From the IMG/VR virus record IMGVR_UViG_3300036766_000184, positions 23,864-87,863 of that record: 64,000 nucleotides of DNA; one strand, 5' to 3'. The notes below the pieces were generated by a model, which saw only the letters and a program-made list of their open reading frames with translations, made no database searches and was not told the DNA's origin. Position numbers and translations under genes: made by a program. Positions 42,835 to 51,145 of the stretch are shown here, piece after piece; position 1 is the stretch's first letter; each line of letters opens with the position of its first letter. Source of the stretch: a virus.

Positions 42835-43790
42835 GCGGCGAGTCTACGTCCTGGCATTCCTATCCGTCGAGCTTCGCGCTGGGTCATCGTGCGCTCGCCG
42901 ATCTCCTACTCGATCCGGTACTCGTAGAGGAGAAGGTAGACGGCAGCCAGTTTTCGTGGGGACTCTTCCCCCGCGAAGACGATCCGTTCATGTGGGAGGG
43001 GTTGCGGTGCCGATCGAAGGGCGCGCAACTCAACCTCCTCGCGCCGGAGAAAATGTTCGAGCGCGCGATCGACACCGTCAAGGCGATGCGTGGTCAGCTC
43101 CAGCCCGGCTGGACCTATCGCGCGGAATATATGGCGAAGCCTCATCACAACGCGCTCACCTACGATCGCGTACCCGCCCAGCACCTCATCCTTTTCGACA
43201 TCAACCCAGGGCACGAGGAATATCTGTCGTGGGACGACAAGGCCCGAGAGGCTGAGCGGCTCGGGCTGGAGGTCGTGCCGCGGCTCTTCTACGGGATACT
43301 CACCGACGTCGAGATGCTGCGAGAGATGCTGAGCCGGGTGTCGATCCTCGGGGGCCAAACGATCGAGGGTGTCGTCATCAAGAATCCGGCGCGGTTCGGA
43401 CTCGACAAGAAGATCCTGATCGGAAAGTACGTCTCGGAGGCGTTCAAGGAAGTTCACGCGGCCGAGTGGAAAGCCGCCAACCCGAAGAGCGGCGACATCA
43501 TCGAGATGCTGATCCGCCAGTACGCATCACCGGCGCGCTGGCAAAAGGGACTCCAACACCTCCGAGAGGCCGGACAGATCACAGATAGCCCGAAGGACAT
43601 CGGCCTCCTCATGCGCGAGATCCCCGAGGACATCGCCAAGGAAGCCGAGGACGAGATCAAGGCGCGCCTCTGGTCGTGGGCGTGGCCGAAGATCCGACGT
43701 GGCGTCGCCGCTGGCCTCCCGAACTGGTACAAAGACTCGATTCTGCTCCCGAAGCAATTTGAGGAAGCCGCGCCAGAGGAGACCCAATGA
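42831..43790 (+). CDS. ATP-dependent RNA ligase, Rnl2-like
   Basis: 319 residues, ATG 42831. The nucleotidyltransferase motif I is EEKVDGS (Lys35 adenylated), with YRAEYM (motif III type), IEGVVIKN (motif IV) and KILIGKYVSEAFKE (motif V). This is the T4 Rnl2/REL family, which seals nicks in duplex RNA or RNA-DNA via an adenylated intermediate. The C-terminal third is helical. It follows RtcB, an unrelated RNA ligase, so the phage carries two ligase chemistries side by side. Confidence 0.8.
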   Translation: MSGESTSWHSYPSSFALGHRALADLLLDPVLVEEKVDGSQFSWGLFPREDDPFMWEGLRCRSKGAQLNLLAPEKMFERAIDTVKAMRGQLQPGWTYRAEYMAKPHHNALTYDRVPAQHLILFDINPGHEEYLSWDDKAREAERLGLEVVPRLFYGILTDVEMLREMLSRVSILGGQTIEGVVIKNPARFGLDKKILIGKYVSEAFKEVHAAEWKAANPKSGDIIEMLIRQYASPARWQKGLQHLREAGQITDSPKDIGLLMREIPEDIAKEAEDEIKARLWSWAWPKIRRGVAAGLPNWYKDSILLPKQFEEAAPEETQ

Positions 43791-44746
43791 AGAAGAAGCG
43801 CACGCGGCGCGCGAACGACTCGGCGCCTCCGGTGACACCCGCAACGGCCCCGCCATCAGACGCGGTGGCCGCGACACCTGTCGTCAGCGATTCCGAGGGG
43901 CACCCGGAACGACAGGATTCGGGGAGCGTGCCTACGGAGGTTGCCGTCGCAAAGAGGCCGCGCACTGCCCGGGCGGGCAAGGCGCGGCTCACCGAGATCG
44001 TCGCGGATGCCGCCGTTGCGGTGATCGTGGCAGCGGCCGGGGCCGAGCCCGATCTGGTGCTGGTCGAGGAATCCGCCACCCACAAGACGGAGGAAGGCCG
44101 CGCCGCCCAGGCCCTCTATGACCGCATCCTGGCTCAGGTCCACACGATCGAGACCGGGTTCATCAAGGTCGCGGCCGACATCGCGGAGGCGTACCGGACA
44201 CGGATCTGGGAGTTCTTCGGCGACGAGCCCCCGGAGCTGTTCTTCCAGAACAAGATCGGGCTGGGCATCCGCACGATCCTGCGCTTGAAGGCGATCCACG
44301 AGGCGCTGGACCGGCTCCCGATCGAGGAGCGGCTCGGGGCCGAGCTGGCCTTGGCGAAGATCGGGAGTCACAAGGCGGCCGTCTTGGCCCCGGTAATCGG
44401 CAACCATGAGAAGCCCTTGGGGGAGTGGCTGGTCATCGCGGCCGACCCGAGGACCACCGAGAAGACCCTCCAGGCCGCTGTCAGTGTCGCGACCGGGGCC
44501 ACACGGCAGGCCCGTGCTGGCTCGGAGCGGGACTTTGGGCAGGAGTTCCTTGACCGGACCATCGGGGGGCTCTCACCGCGTCACCAGGGGCAAGCGCGGG
44601 CCGTCTGGATGGCCTATTCCGGGTGGCTCGCCTCCCAGGCGGGGCGCGACAAGCCGTTCGATCCCCGGGCGACCTTCGTGGTCATGATCGAGCGAGCGCA
44701 GCATGAGATGGGTGAGGCCGGGATCGAGATCGCGGTGACGGCATGA
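43787..44746 (+). CDS. Uncharacterised phage protein
   Basis: 319 residues, ATG 43787 (ATGA). A disordered N terminus (about 1-75, with a palindrome copy at 43966-43979 encoding ARAGK), then a helical domain (LGIRTILRLKAIHEALDRLP, ALAKIGSHKAAVLAPVIGN). The repeated helices hint at a DNA-binding or partition-like domain, but no family can be named. Confidence 0.45.
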   Translation: MKKKRTRRANDSAPPVTPATAPPSDAVAATPVVSDSEGHPERQDSGSVPTEVAVAKRPRTARAGKARLTEIVADAAVAVIVAAAGAEPDLVLVEESATHKTEEGRAAQALYDRILAQVHTIETGFIKVAADIAEAYRTRIWEFFGDEPPELFFQNKIGLGIRTILRLKAIHEALDRLPIEERLGAELALAKIGSHKAAVLAPVIGNHEKPLGEWLVIAADPRTTEKTLQAAVSVATGATRQARAGSERDFGQEFLDRTIGGLSPRHQGQARAVWMAYSGWLASQAGRDKPFDPRATFVVMIERAQHEMGEAGIEIAVTA

Positions 44747-45480
44747 CAGACCACCTCGAAGAGCTGCCCGAGATCGAAGCGCAGGCCGCCGCCGTGGCCC
44801 AGAGAGTTCCATTGATTGCCATCACCGACCAGGCGAGCTTCGACTTGGCGACTGAGGACCGACGGGACATCAAGCGACGCCTCGCCCGGATCGCCGAGCT
44901 GATGGACGACATCTGCGACAGCGCGCATAAGGCGTGGAAGACAGCGGTAGCGAAACGTGATGGGTTGCGCGCGCCGTTCCTGGAGGCGGATAAGGCGTAT
45001 TCGCGAGCACAGGGCGCCTACGAGGAAGGGCAGACGAGGATTCGGCGCGAAGCCGAAGAGACGACTCGGCGCGAACGCGAGCGCCTGGAAACTGAAGAGC
45101 GGGATCGGGTCGCAGCCGAAAGCGCTAGGCTTCGACGGGAAGCCGAGGAGCGCCTGTTCGCCGAGGCGGTAGAGGCGGAGTCGGTTGGGGATACGCCGAC
45201 CGTCGTGCGGCTGCTGGAGACGCCGATCGAGACGCCTCTCGTTGAAGCTCGACCGGTCGCGGCCCCGGTGGTCCAGCTCGTCGCGAAGCCTGTCGCAAGA
45301 GGCGTGAGTTTCCGATCGGATTGGGACTTCGTGATTGTCGACGAGGCGAGCATCCCGCGCGAGTATCTGATCCCCGACCACGTGAAAATACGCAAGGCGG
45401 TGAAGGCCATGCGCGGCGAGACGGCTATCCCCGGCGTCAAAGCGACTGAGACGAGGATCGCCGTTCAGAGACAGGGCTGA
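44743..45480 (+). CDS. Coiled-coil recombination-associated protein
   Basis: 245 residues, ATG 44743. A long Arg/Glu-rich coiled coil (about residues 85-145) and a C-terminal FVIVDEASIPREYLIPDHVK then AIPGVKATETRI. The C-terminal pattern is common in phage proteins encoded near RecT/Erf and exonuclease genes. Exact function unknown. Confidence 0.5.
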   Translation: MTDHLEELPEIEAQAAAVAQRVPLIAITDQASFDLATEDRRDIKRRLARIAELMDDICDSAHKAWKTAVAKRDGLRAPFLEADKAYSRAQGAYEEGQTRIRREAEETTRRERERLETEERDRVAAESARLRREAEERLFAEAVEAESVGDTPTVVRLLETPIETPLVEARPVAAPVVQLVAKPVARGVSFRSDWDFVIVDEASIPREYLIPDHVKIRKAVKAMRGETAIPGVKATETRIAVQRQG

Positions 45481-45998
45481 TGCCGCTCCCCCGGAAGAAG
45501 CCTATGGCACCTCGCCAGTGCGGCATCGGCCGCTCAACCGAAAGCGGCAAGACGCTCTACTGTCTCCTCGACAAGGGTCACAAGGACGACTGCCGTTGGG
45601 ATCTGCCGCGCCCGGCCCCGCCGATCCAGAAGGGCGACACGATCATCCTGGCTGGGCGCGTGGTGGGGTTCCAGGCGATCGAGGCGCGCGTGCTGGACAT
45701 CGAACGCGAGGCGAGTCTTTTCGACCTCGACGGGAAGCCGCTCAAGCATGGCGCGACCGTCGTCAAGTACGACACCGTACTGACCCTGGTGGACATCCGC
45801 ACCCCCGTGCGCACCATCTGGAACAGGATGCGCCCCAAGGTCACGTTGAGCGTCACGTTCGATGCGTCCGGCGAAGAAGGGATGGTCTCGCGTCGGCTCA
45901 CCATCGCGGAGCTGCGTGCGTGGGCGATCCAGTGCCCGGTCGACGGAATCGTGTCTGAGTGGCTGCTCGAACACTTGTCACGGGGACCGATGTCGTGA
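45480..45998 (+). CDS. Uncharacterised protein
   Basis: 172 residues, TGATG start. Two Cys/His-type motifs (CGIGRSTESGKTLYC, HKDDC) may bind zinc at the N terminus, with a beta-rich body. No family. Confidence 0.45.
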   Translation: MPLPRKKPMAPRQCGIGRSTESGKTLYCLLDKGHKDDCRWDLPRPAPPIQKGDTIILAGRVVGFQAIEARVLDIEREASLFDLDGKPLKHGATVVKYDTVLTLVDIRTPVRTIWNRMRPKVTLSVTFDASGEEGMVSRRLTIAELRAWAIQCPVDGIVSEWLLEHLSRGPMS

Positions 45999-46528
45999 CC
46001 CGCGGTAAGGGCCTCTCCCGGAAGAAGCCCATGAACCGCGGCAAGGGGTTCTCCAAGACCCCGGTGGCGAAGCTCTGGAAGGCACTCGAAGCTGCCGCCC
46101 GCGCGGGCAAGCCGACGAGGCCCCGCACGCGCCTGCGCCGCCGCCGCGACGACGCCGAGACGCGAGCGGCGGACGCGGCCTATCGAGCGACGTGCGCGGA
46201 CCTAGCAAGGATCTGTAGAGGGCGATGCGAAAATCCGCTGTGCCCCGGCGAGCACCATGTCTCGGAGCCGCTCGATGCGAACCATGTCAGGAAGCGCTGG
46301 CGCTATGGCCGAAAAACCCAAGCGCAGCGGGACGACCGCTCCAATCTGACGATGTTGCGGAGAGGCTGTCACGAGTGGAGCGACGAAAGTATCGCGGGCT
46401 ATCGCGGTCGGCTGTCAATCATCCCGTGGGGCAACGAGAGGTTCGAGTTCGTCGTGACACGGCTACGAGGCGGCGAGGAGATCGCAGAGCGCGCGATCTA
46501 CACTCGCGCCAAGGAGAATCGCTTATGA
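45995..46528 (+). CDS. HNH-like nuclease (NinG/Rap-like context)
   Basis: 177 residues, GTG 45995 (GTGA). A basic, disordered head (RKKPMNRGKGF, RPRTRLRRRRDD) is followed by CENPLCPGEHH, DANHVRKRWRYG and SNLTMLRRGCHE, an HNH-type pattern with two Cys pairs. Phage recombination nucleases of the NinG/Rap type look alike and are often placed near recombination genes. A near-miss palindrome copy lies at 46096. Confidence 0.55.
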   Translation: MTRGKGLSRKKPMNRGKGFSKTPVAKLWKALEAAARAGKPTRPRTRLRRRRDDAETRAADAAYRATCADLARICRGRCENPLCPGEHHVSEPLDANHVRKRWRYGRKTQAQRDDRSNLTMLRRGCHEWSDESIAGYRGRLSIIPWGNERFEFVVTRLRGGEEIAERAIYTRAKENRL

Positions 46529-47115
46529 GCGGCGCCATTCACGGACCCTGGTTCTCAGGCAAGGGCTGGATCGACGGCGGGGACAACCGACTTTTACCCG
46601 TCGAGCGTGGGGAGCCGCGTACCTCCATCCAGGAGCGCCTCGAAGGTCGCCAGATCGCTCGGATGCACGACCTCATCACGCCGGCCGACGAGCACGGGCT
46701 CGGGTTCGAGCTGACCTCGGGGGCCCGCATGGTCATCTGGTCCGCCCGCGATTTCGACGCGCGCACGTATCAGTGGCGCGTCGTGTTCCGCTGGATACCC
46801 CCGATGAAGATCTGGACCCCGACGAGCGTCCGTCACTTCGGCAACGAGCGGCGCAACGCCTTGAAGCCCGAGGACCGCGCCGACGCGCTTCAGGAGCGCG
46901 TGGAGGGCCAGTGGATCGAGCACGTCGGCCCGACCTACGAGCCCAACGCCTACGGGGGCGAGACGGTCGTGTTCCACTTCCGGGGCGGGGCGAAGTTCAC
47001 GCTGGACGCCTGCCCGCCGGGCAAGGAATCGAAGGACACCTCGGACATGCGGTTCGCGTTCGTCGATGCGCCCGCGAAGACATACACGGGCGGGCCGCTC
47101 ATTATCGCGCCCTAA
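46525..47115 (+). CDS. Uncharacterised protein
   Basis: 196 residues, SD AAGGAG, ATG 46525. Beta-rich with many Trp and Tyr; a palindrome copy at 47011-47023 encodes CPPGKE. Converges with the leftward operon; the two stops overlap by 4 nt. Confidence 0.45.
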   Translation: MSGAIHGPWFSGKGWIDGGDNRLLPVERGEPRTSIQERLEGRQIARMHDLITPADEHGLGFELTSGARMVIWSARDFDARTYQWRVVFRWIPPMKIWTPTSVRHFGNERRNALKPEDRADALQERVEGQWIEHVGPTYEPNAYGGETVVFHFRGGAKFTLDACPPGKESKDTSDMRFAFVDAPAKTYTGGPLIIAP

Positions 47116-47375
47116 TCCTCCTCGCGCATCCGATCCACCGCGAGATCGTCTGCGTCTGAGCGCCCTCGCAACTCGTCTTCTGCCGCGGCTTCGAGCACCG
47201 CGTCGATGAAGTCCTCATCGTCCGTCACGTCGTCCGCGTGGGAGCAGCCGGCGATGCTGTTGACTTCGGCAGGCTCGGTCGGATCGTCTCGATGACCGCG
47301 CGACCCCGGCGTGACCGTTGCCGTGAGAGGGGCTTCACAGACTGGACACGATAGCTCAACGGTGACGGTCCTCAT
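47112..47375 (-). CDS. Zinc-finger protein, last gene of the leftward operon
   Basis: 87 residues from ATG 47375 (reverse), SD GAGGAGG. CPVC near the N terminus, Asp/Glu-rich C-terminal half. Overlaps the gene before it by 4 nt. Confidence 0.45.
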   Translation of the reverse strand: MRTVTVELSCPVCEAPLTATVTPGSRGHRDDPTEPAEVNSIAGCSHADDVTDDEDFIDAVLEAAAEDELRGRSDADDLAVDRMREED

Positions 47376-47731
47376 AGAACCTCCTCGGCGCGGAAACCCC
47401 GCACCCGACATACCTGGTGCTCCTTGATTGTGGCCTCATAGGGTACGCGGACCAAGCACTGAGCGGCGCGGGAACTCCACGTCACAGTGACGACGAGGAG
47501 CCGGTTCCCACGGACCCCCTTGGAGATGCGGATGATCTCGCCCTCCCACGTCCTGAACCGCTTGAGCCGAGCCGTCACGCGCTCCCCGGCCTTCCACGAC
47601 CAGCGGGCCGAGCGCGCGTTCGTCATTGAGGCGAGTCGGGCTGGACTCTTGGACTGGCCGCCCTTCTTGCCGGCGCACCGCATACAGGTCATCGTGCCGC
47701 CGCACTTTGGGCAACGGTTCGCCGTTTTCAC
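47372..47731 (-). CDS. Zinc-ribbon protein with basic beta-rich domain
   Basis: 119 residues from GTG 47731, GTGA-coupled to the upstream gene. CPKC and CMRC form a zinc ribbon, followed by a basic region (RLKRFRTWEGEIIRISKG) resembling nucleic-acid-binding folds. Function unknown. Confidence 0.45.
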   Translation of the reverse strand: MKTANRCPKCGGTMTCMRCAGKKGGQSKSPARLASMTNARSARWSWKAGERVTARLKRFRTWEGEIIRISKGVRGNRLLVVTVTWSSRAAQCLVRVPYEATIKEHQVCRVRGFRAEEVL

Positions 47732-47949
47732 AGCGCTGCGGCTCCGTGATGATCCTTGCCCGCCGGGCAGTGGGCGTCGCGGACGACCGTGAGGCGCTTC
47801 CAGGGGATCTTGACCTCGCGGCCAGCGACGTAGACGACCGCCGACCGCGCGCTGTGGCCGACGATGCGACCTTCTTGTCTGGATAGCGCCTTGTAGTAGC
47901 CGATGACGACCGTTCTCCCGACGTGGTGACAGATCCAGCACGGCCTCAC
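47728..47949 (-). CDS. Small CxxC protein
   Basis: 73 residues, starts MRPCWICHHVGRTV, with a second Cys in a palindrome-encoded HCPAGK stretch (47757-47769). Overlaps both neighbours. Confidence 0.45.
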   Translation of the reverse strand: MRPCWICHHVGRTVVIGYYKALSRQEGRIVGHSARSAVVYVAGREVKIPWKRLTVVRDAHCPAGKDHHGAAAL

Positions 47950-48221
47950 AGTCTCGGCTCGTGGTCGGGGCCTTGCCCGTACTTGAGGTCGTCTCGGATC
48001 GGGGACTCGCGCATCGGCGGGGCGTTCTCGATGACGCCGCCGCGGGGTGCGATGATCTCACGCAGGCGCCACTTCTCGGCCCACTTGAGCCCGAAGCGCC
48101 GTACCATCTCGTCTCGCGCCTCGGCGTGCGTACCCTCGATGCGAACGAAGTGGTCGTCCAGCGACCAGCCGCCCTCGGGATGGACGTGCCCGAAGGTGAA
48201 GATCCATTCGTTCTTCATCAC
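47946..48221 (-). CDS. Small uncharacterised protein
   Basis: 91 residues, ATG 48221 or 48218. Contains FTFGHVHPEGGWSLDD and FGLKWAEKWRLREI. No family; operon member. Confidence 0.4.
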   Translation of the reverse strand: MMKNEWIFTFGHVHPEGGWSLDDHFVRIEGTHAEARDEMVRRFGLKWAEKWRLREIIAPRGGVIENAPPMRESPIRDDLKYGQGPDHEPRL

Positions 48222-48418
48222 GCTCTCCGTTTCCGGCCCGCGCTGGCTGCGCCTTCTTCTTTAATCGTCACGGCCTTCGTCTTCGGAATCCAACCGGGCT
48301 CAAGGCAGATCGTGCTCTGCGCGCTGATGCCGTTCTCTGTTGTGAGCCAGAGCGCGTAGCCATCGAAGGACACGTAGCAGCCGTCACCGAGGTACGCCTT
48401 GTTCATGGCTGCTTGCAT
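48218..48418 (-). CDS. Conserved phage/bacterial small protein (YLGDGCYVSFDGY family)
   Basis: 66 residues from ATG 48418 with SD GGAGG. NKAYLGDGCYVSFDGYALWL then TTENG is a pattern seen in many phage genomes. Function unknown. The start of this gene lies inside the end of the gene upstream (15-nt overlap). Confidence 0.55.
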   Translation of the reverse strand: MQAAMNKAYLGDGCYVSFDGYALWLTTENGISAQSTICLEPGWIPKTKAVTIKEEGAASAGRKRRA

Positions 48419-48639
48419 ATAAAGCCTCCACCGATCGGGCACCGAGACACTCCGAGCGAACGCGGGGTGGTCTCCGAATCGCTCTCGAAGCATCGTGGCG
48501 AAACGCCGACGCCCTTGATGTAGTTCGGCCGCGTGCGCTCGCAGGCGTCCTTCGTCACGAACGGCCCCATGTTGAAGTTGATCGGCGTGTACGCCGTGAA
48601 AAACCACCCGAGCAGGACGATGGTCTTCGCTGTTCTCAT
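48403..48639 (-). CDS. Small secreted or membrane protein
   Basis: 78 residues with a hydrophobic N terminus (MRTAKTIVLLGWFFTAYTP) and several Cys in the mature part. Resembles the secreted small proteins at 53008 and 61202 in layout. Overlaps neighbours. Confidence 0.45.
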   Translation of the reverse strand: MRTAKTIVLLGWFFTAYTPINFNMGPFVTKDACERTRPNYIKGVGVSPRCFESDSETTPRSLGVSRCPIGGGFICKQP

Positions 48640-49457
48640 GCCTGACCTCCCTCGCCGAGCGCCAGCGGCGGCACGACTCCGAGCGCTTCGAGTCCGGCGG
48701 TCTTGACGGCTGCGTTGAGATGGGCGTGGATCTCTGCCTTGGCGGCCTCTACGGTCTGGTCCATGTGCTCTCCGAACTGGCGCGCCACGAAGTCCAAGTT
48801 GTCGCCGATAGCCATCGAGACTTGATGCAGTTCGTCCCGAAGGGCTTTCTTGCCCGCACCATCTTCGACCAGCTTCTGCAAGGTCGCTACGCGCTCGCGG
48901 AGTTGCGCGAGCTTCTGATCCATCTCGGCCGAGAACTGCTCGGTGCGCGGCGCCGGATCGGGCAGGCGCGAGACCGGCCCCGACTCCACGCGCCGGATCG
49001 TGCAGGGCACGCCGCTACCACTCCCGACCGAGGACACATAGGTCGCCCACTGAGCCTCCGACATATCGACCTCGATCAAGGTCTTCCGGGCGTTCCAGCG
49101 GTCCTGATGGAGGCTGCGGTGCAGTTCGGCCACCGAGATTTCGATGATGACGCAGCGCTGGTGGATGAAGTCCGACCCGACCAGAACGTTGCGTCCGGTG
49201 CCACGACCGAGACGGATCATCCCGTAGGCCGGGTGATGCTCGACGGTCTCGTGGTCACCGCCCGCGCGCGGCGCGGCCTCGATTGTCGGCGCTTGGGGCC
49301 AGCAGTACGGACACGCGCCGATCTTATAGTTGTGTCCGCAGTGGCCGGGCTTCGTGATGCCGACGACAAAGCCGGGGCCGTAGGTCCCCTTGTAGGGCCC
49401 TTCGGTGATCTCGGTGACCTTGGTGCCAGCGACCAGGGCGACTCGACTCTCACTCAT
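48636..49457 (-). CDS. Uncharacterised phage protein, leftward operon
   Basis: 273 residues. N-terminal part with a Cys/His cluster (HCGHNYKIGACPYCWP), middle beta-rich domain, and a coiled-coil C-terminal part (LAQLRERVATLQKLVEDGAG). The domain with PAYGMIRLGR and GSDFIHQRCVIIEIS resembles a phage family found in accessory regions; function unknown. Confidence 0.45.
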   Translation of the reverse strand: MSESRVALVAGTKVTEITEGPYKGTYGPGFVVGITKPGHCGHNYKIGACPYCWPQAPTIEAAPRAGGDHETVEHHPAYGMIRLGRGTGRNVLVGSDFIHQRCVIIEISVAELHRSLHQDRWNARKTLIEVDMSEAQWATYVSSVGSGSGVPCTIRRVESGPVSRLPDPAPRTEQFSAEMDQKLAQLRERVATLQKLVEDGAGKKALRDELHQVSMAIGDNLDFVARQFGEHMDQTVEAAKAEIHAHLNAAVKTAGLEALGVVPPLALGEGGQA

Positions 49458-49618
49458 CGCGCCACCTCCTCCATCGTCTCGACCGTCTGCGCCAAGGTCA
49501 CCCGCGCCCGATGCGCCCGGGTCTGTTCGTGTGACCGGGTCGCGCGCTCGACGGAGTCCAGCAGCGCCCGGGAGTCCTGCCCGCAGCCGACGCAGAAGAG
49601 GGTGATGGTCGTGGTCAT
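49454..49618 (-). CDS. First gene of the leftward operon, microprotein with CxxC
   Basis: 54 residues, ATG 49618, SD GGGAG. CVGC near the N terminus followed by one long helix. Overlaps the next gene (ATGA). Confidence 0.4.
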   Translation of the reverse strand: MTTTITLFCVGCGQDSRALLDSVERATRSHEQTRAHRARVTLAQTVETMEEVAR

Positions 49619-49639
49619 GAGTGGGTCTCCCTGCACGAT

Positions 49640-49668
49640 CTTATAAACGATCCGGGTCCGCATGTCAA
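49640..49668 (-). promoter_or_regulatory. Promoter of the leftward operon
   Basis: On the reverse strand: TTGACA (49668-49663), 17-bp spacer, TATAAG (49645-49640). A near-operator GTGAGTTCAT lies upstream at 49693-49702. Confidence 0.6.
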
Positions 49669-49766
49669 GAGGCTGTCTCAAGAAGTCTCTCGGTGAGTTC
49701 ATTGTAACCACAACAACCGTTGAAATCTCTGCCGCCAGGACCTGGTAGGAAGCGTCGTAACGGGGC

Positions 49767-49795
49767 TTGATGTCAGCCAAGTGGATGTGTATACT
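49767..49795 (+). promoter_or_regulatory. Promoter of the RHH-TnpB element
   Basis: TTGATG (49767-49772), 17-bp spacer, TATACT (49790-49795); ATG 49802 follows 7 nt downstream. The first five bases are TTGAT, the flank expected for a TnpB-type insertion, so the -35 box may straddle the element boundary. Confidence 0.55.
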
Positions 49796-49801
49796 GTCAT
49801 C

Positions 49802-49930
49802 ATGGTTCACGTGAACTATCACCTGACTGACTCCCAGTTGGCGGCGCTCCGAGCGCGGTCGAAAGCGACCGGCCTCTCGGTCGCCGAGCTGATTCGGCGT
49901 GCCGTGGACGCCTACTTGAAGCGCCGCTGA
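49802..49930 (+). CDS. Ribbon-helix-helix (CopG/Arc-like) DNA-binding protein
   Basis: 42 residues, leaderless ATG 49802. Strand VHVNYHLT followed by SQLAALRARSKATGLSVAEL and IRRAVDAYLKRR gives the RHH fold. The first codons contain the palindrome GTTCACGTGAAC (49805-49816), a possible autoregulatory site. Its stop is directly followed by ATG of tnpB, so it likely controls or partners TnpB. Confidence 0.7.
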   Translation: MVHVNYHLTDSQLAALRARSKATGLSVAELIRRAVDAYLKRR

Positions 49931-51118
49931 ATGCGTTTCCGCCTCTGTCCGACGCCCGAGCAAGTCATCGTCTTGGAGCGCCACTGCGCCGACGCGCGCT
50001 TCGTCTGGAATCTCGCCTTGGAGCAACGGATGCTACACCGAATCCGGCTGCGCCCGTCGCCAAGTTATGTCGAGCAGAGCCGCCAAATGACGGAGGCGCG
50101 CGCCGACAACCCGTGGCTGGCTGATGGCTCGCATGTGGTCCAGCAACAGGCGCTCCGCGACCTCGATCAAGCCTTCCGGTACTTCTTCAACGGCACCCAT
50201 GGTTATCCCAAGTGGCGGAAACGCGGCGCGAACGAAGGTCTCCGAATCGTCGCTGTGCAGCCGGACGACATCCGCCGCCTGTCCCGCCACAAGGGCGCGA
50301 TCCAAATTCCGAAGATCGGCACCGTAAAGTTCCGCTGGTCGCGCGACCCGGGCGAGCCCAAGTCTTTCCGCGTAACCCGCGACGCCGCCGGTCGCTGGCA
50401 TGTTGCGTTCGCGGTGATCCCGCCCGCCATCGAGGGCCCAGGCACCGGCGAGGTCGTCGGTCTCGACCGCGGGGTGGCCGTCTCGGTGATGACGAGTAAT
50501 GGCGAGGCGTTCTACGCGCCGACGCTGCGTCCGAAGGAATCCGAGCGGCTCATGAGATTGCAGCGCCGACTTTCGCACGCGATGCTAGGAAGCAATCGGC
50601 GCCATCGCGTAAAGCGATCCATCGCGATCGTGCGCGCCCGCGAAGTCCAGCGGCGAAAAGATTGGATCGAGAAAACGACGACCACGCTTGCGCGGCTCTA
50701 CGACATCGCAAAAGTCGAGGCGTTGAAGATCGGGAACATGACGCGCTCAGCGCACGGGACTGTCGCACAGCCCGGATGTCGGGTGCGCCAGAAAGCCGGC
50801 CTGAATCGCGCGATTCTCGCCCAAGGCTGGGGCTTGTTCGTCGCGCGGCTGGAACAGAAGATGCCGGGCCGCGTCGCCCGAGTCGACCCGCAATATACAA
50901 GTCAGCGGTGCAGCGAATGCGGGCACGTCGCCGCCGAATCGCGCGAGAGCCAAGCGCGATTCCGGTGCGTGTTCTGTGGATTCTCGCTGCACGCCGACCT
51001 CAACGCAGCACGCAATATCGCGGGCGGGCAGCCCGTGACAGCGCGGGGAGCGCGGATCAGTAAGCGCCGTGCCGTGAACCGCGAACCTCACCAGCGCCGC
51101 CGTTCCGAGGTGGCGTAG
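49931..51118 (+). CDS. tnpB: TnpB RNA-guided nuclease
   Basis: 395 residues, ATG 49931 directly after the RHH stop. The N terminus RFRLCPTPEQVIVLERHCA then ARFVWNLAL is the usual TnpB opening. The RuvC-like active site is complete: D179 (GLDRG), E263 (KVEALKIGNM) and D356 (HADLNAARNI). A zinc finger (CSECGH, CVFCGF) lies near residues 324-347. TnpB uses an omega RNA from its own 3' end to cut DNA next to a TAM. All catalytic residues are kept, so this is not a dead TldR-like form. Confidence 0.88.
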   Translation: MRFRLCPTPEQVIVLERHCADARFVWNLALEQRMLHRIRLRPSPSYVEQSRQMTEARADNPWLADGSHVVQQQALRDLDQAFRYFFNGTHGYPKWRKRGANEGLRIVAVQPDDIRRLSRHKGAIQIPKIGTVKFRWSRDPGEPKSFRVTRDAAGRWHVAFAVIPPAIEGPGTGEVVGLDRGVAVSVMTSNGEAFYAPTLRPKESERLMRLQRRLSHAMLGSNRRHRVKRSIAIVRAREVQRRKDWIEKTTTTLARLYDIAKVEALKIGNMTRSAHGTVAQPGCRVRQKAGLNRAILAQGWGLFVARLEQKMPGRVARVDPQYTSQRCSECGHVAAESRESQARFRCVFCGFSLHADLNAARNIAGGQPVTARGARISKRRAVNREPHQRRRSEVA

Positions 51119-51125
51119 GTGAAAT

Positions 51126-51145
51126 CCCACAATTCTAGTAGTGGG
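51126..51145 (+). ncRNA. Right-end hairpin, likely 3' part of the TnpB omega RNA
   Basis: CCCAC (51126-51130), 10-nt loop, GTGGG (51141-51145), then AGGATGTCAA. The sequence begins 8 nt after the tnpB stop. Hairpins here belong to both the transposon right end and the guide RNA scaffold. Confidence 0.5.
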
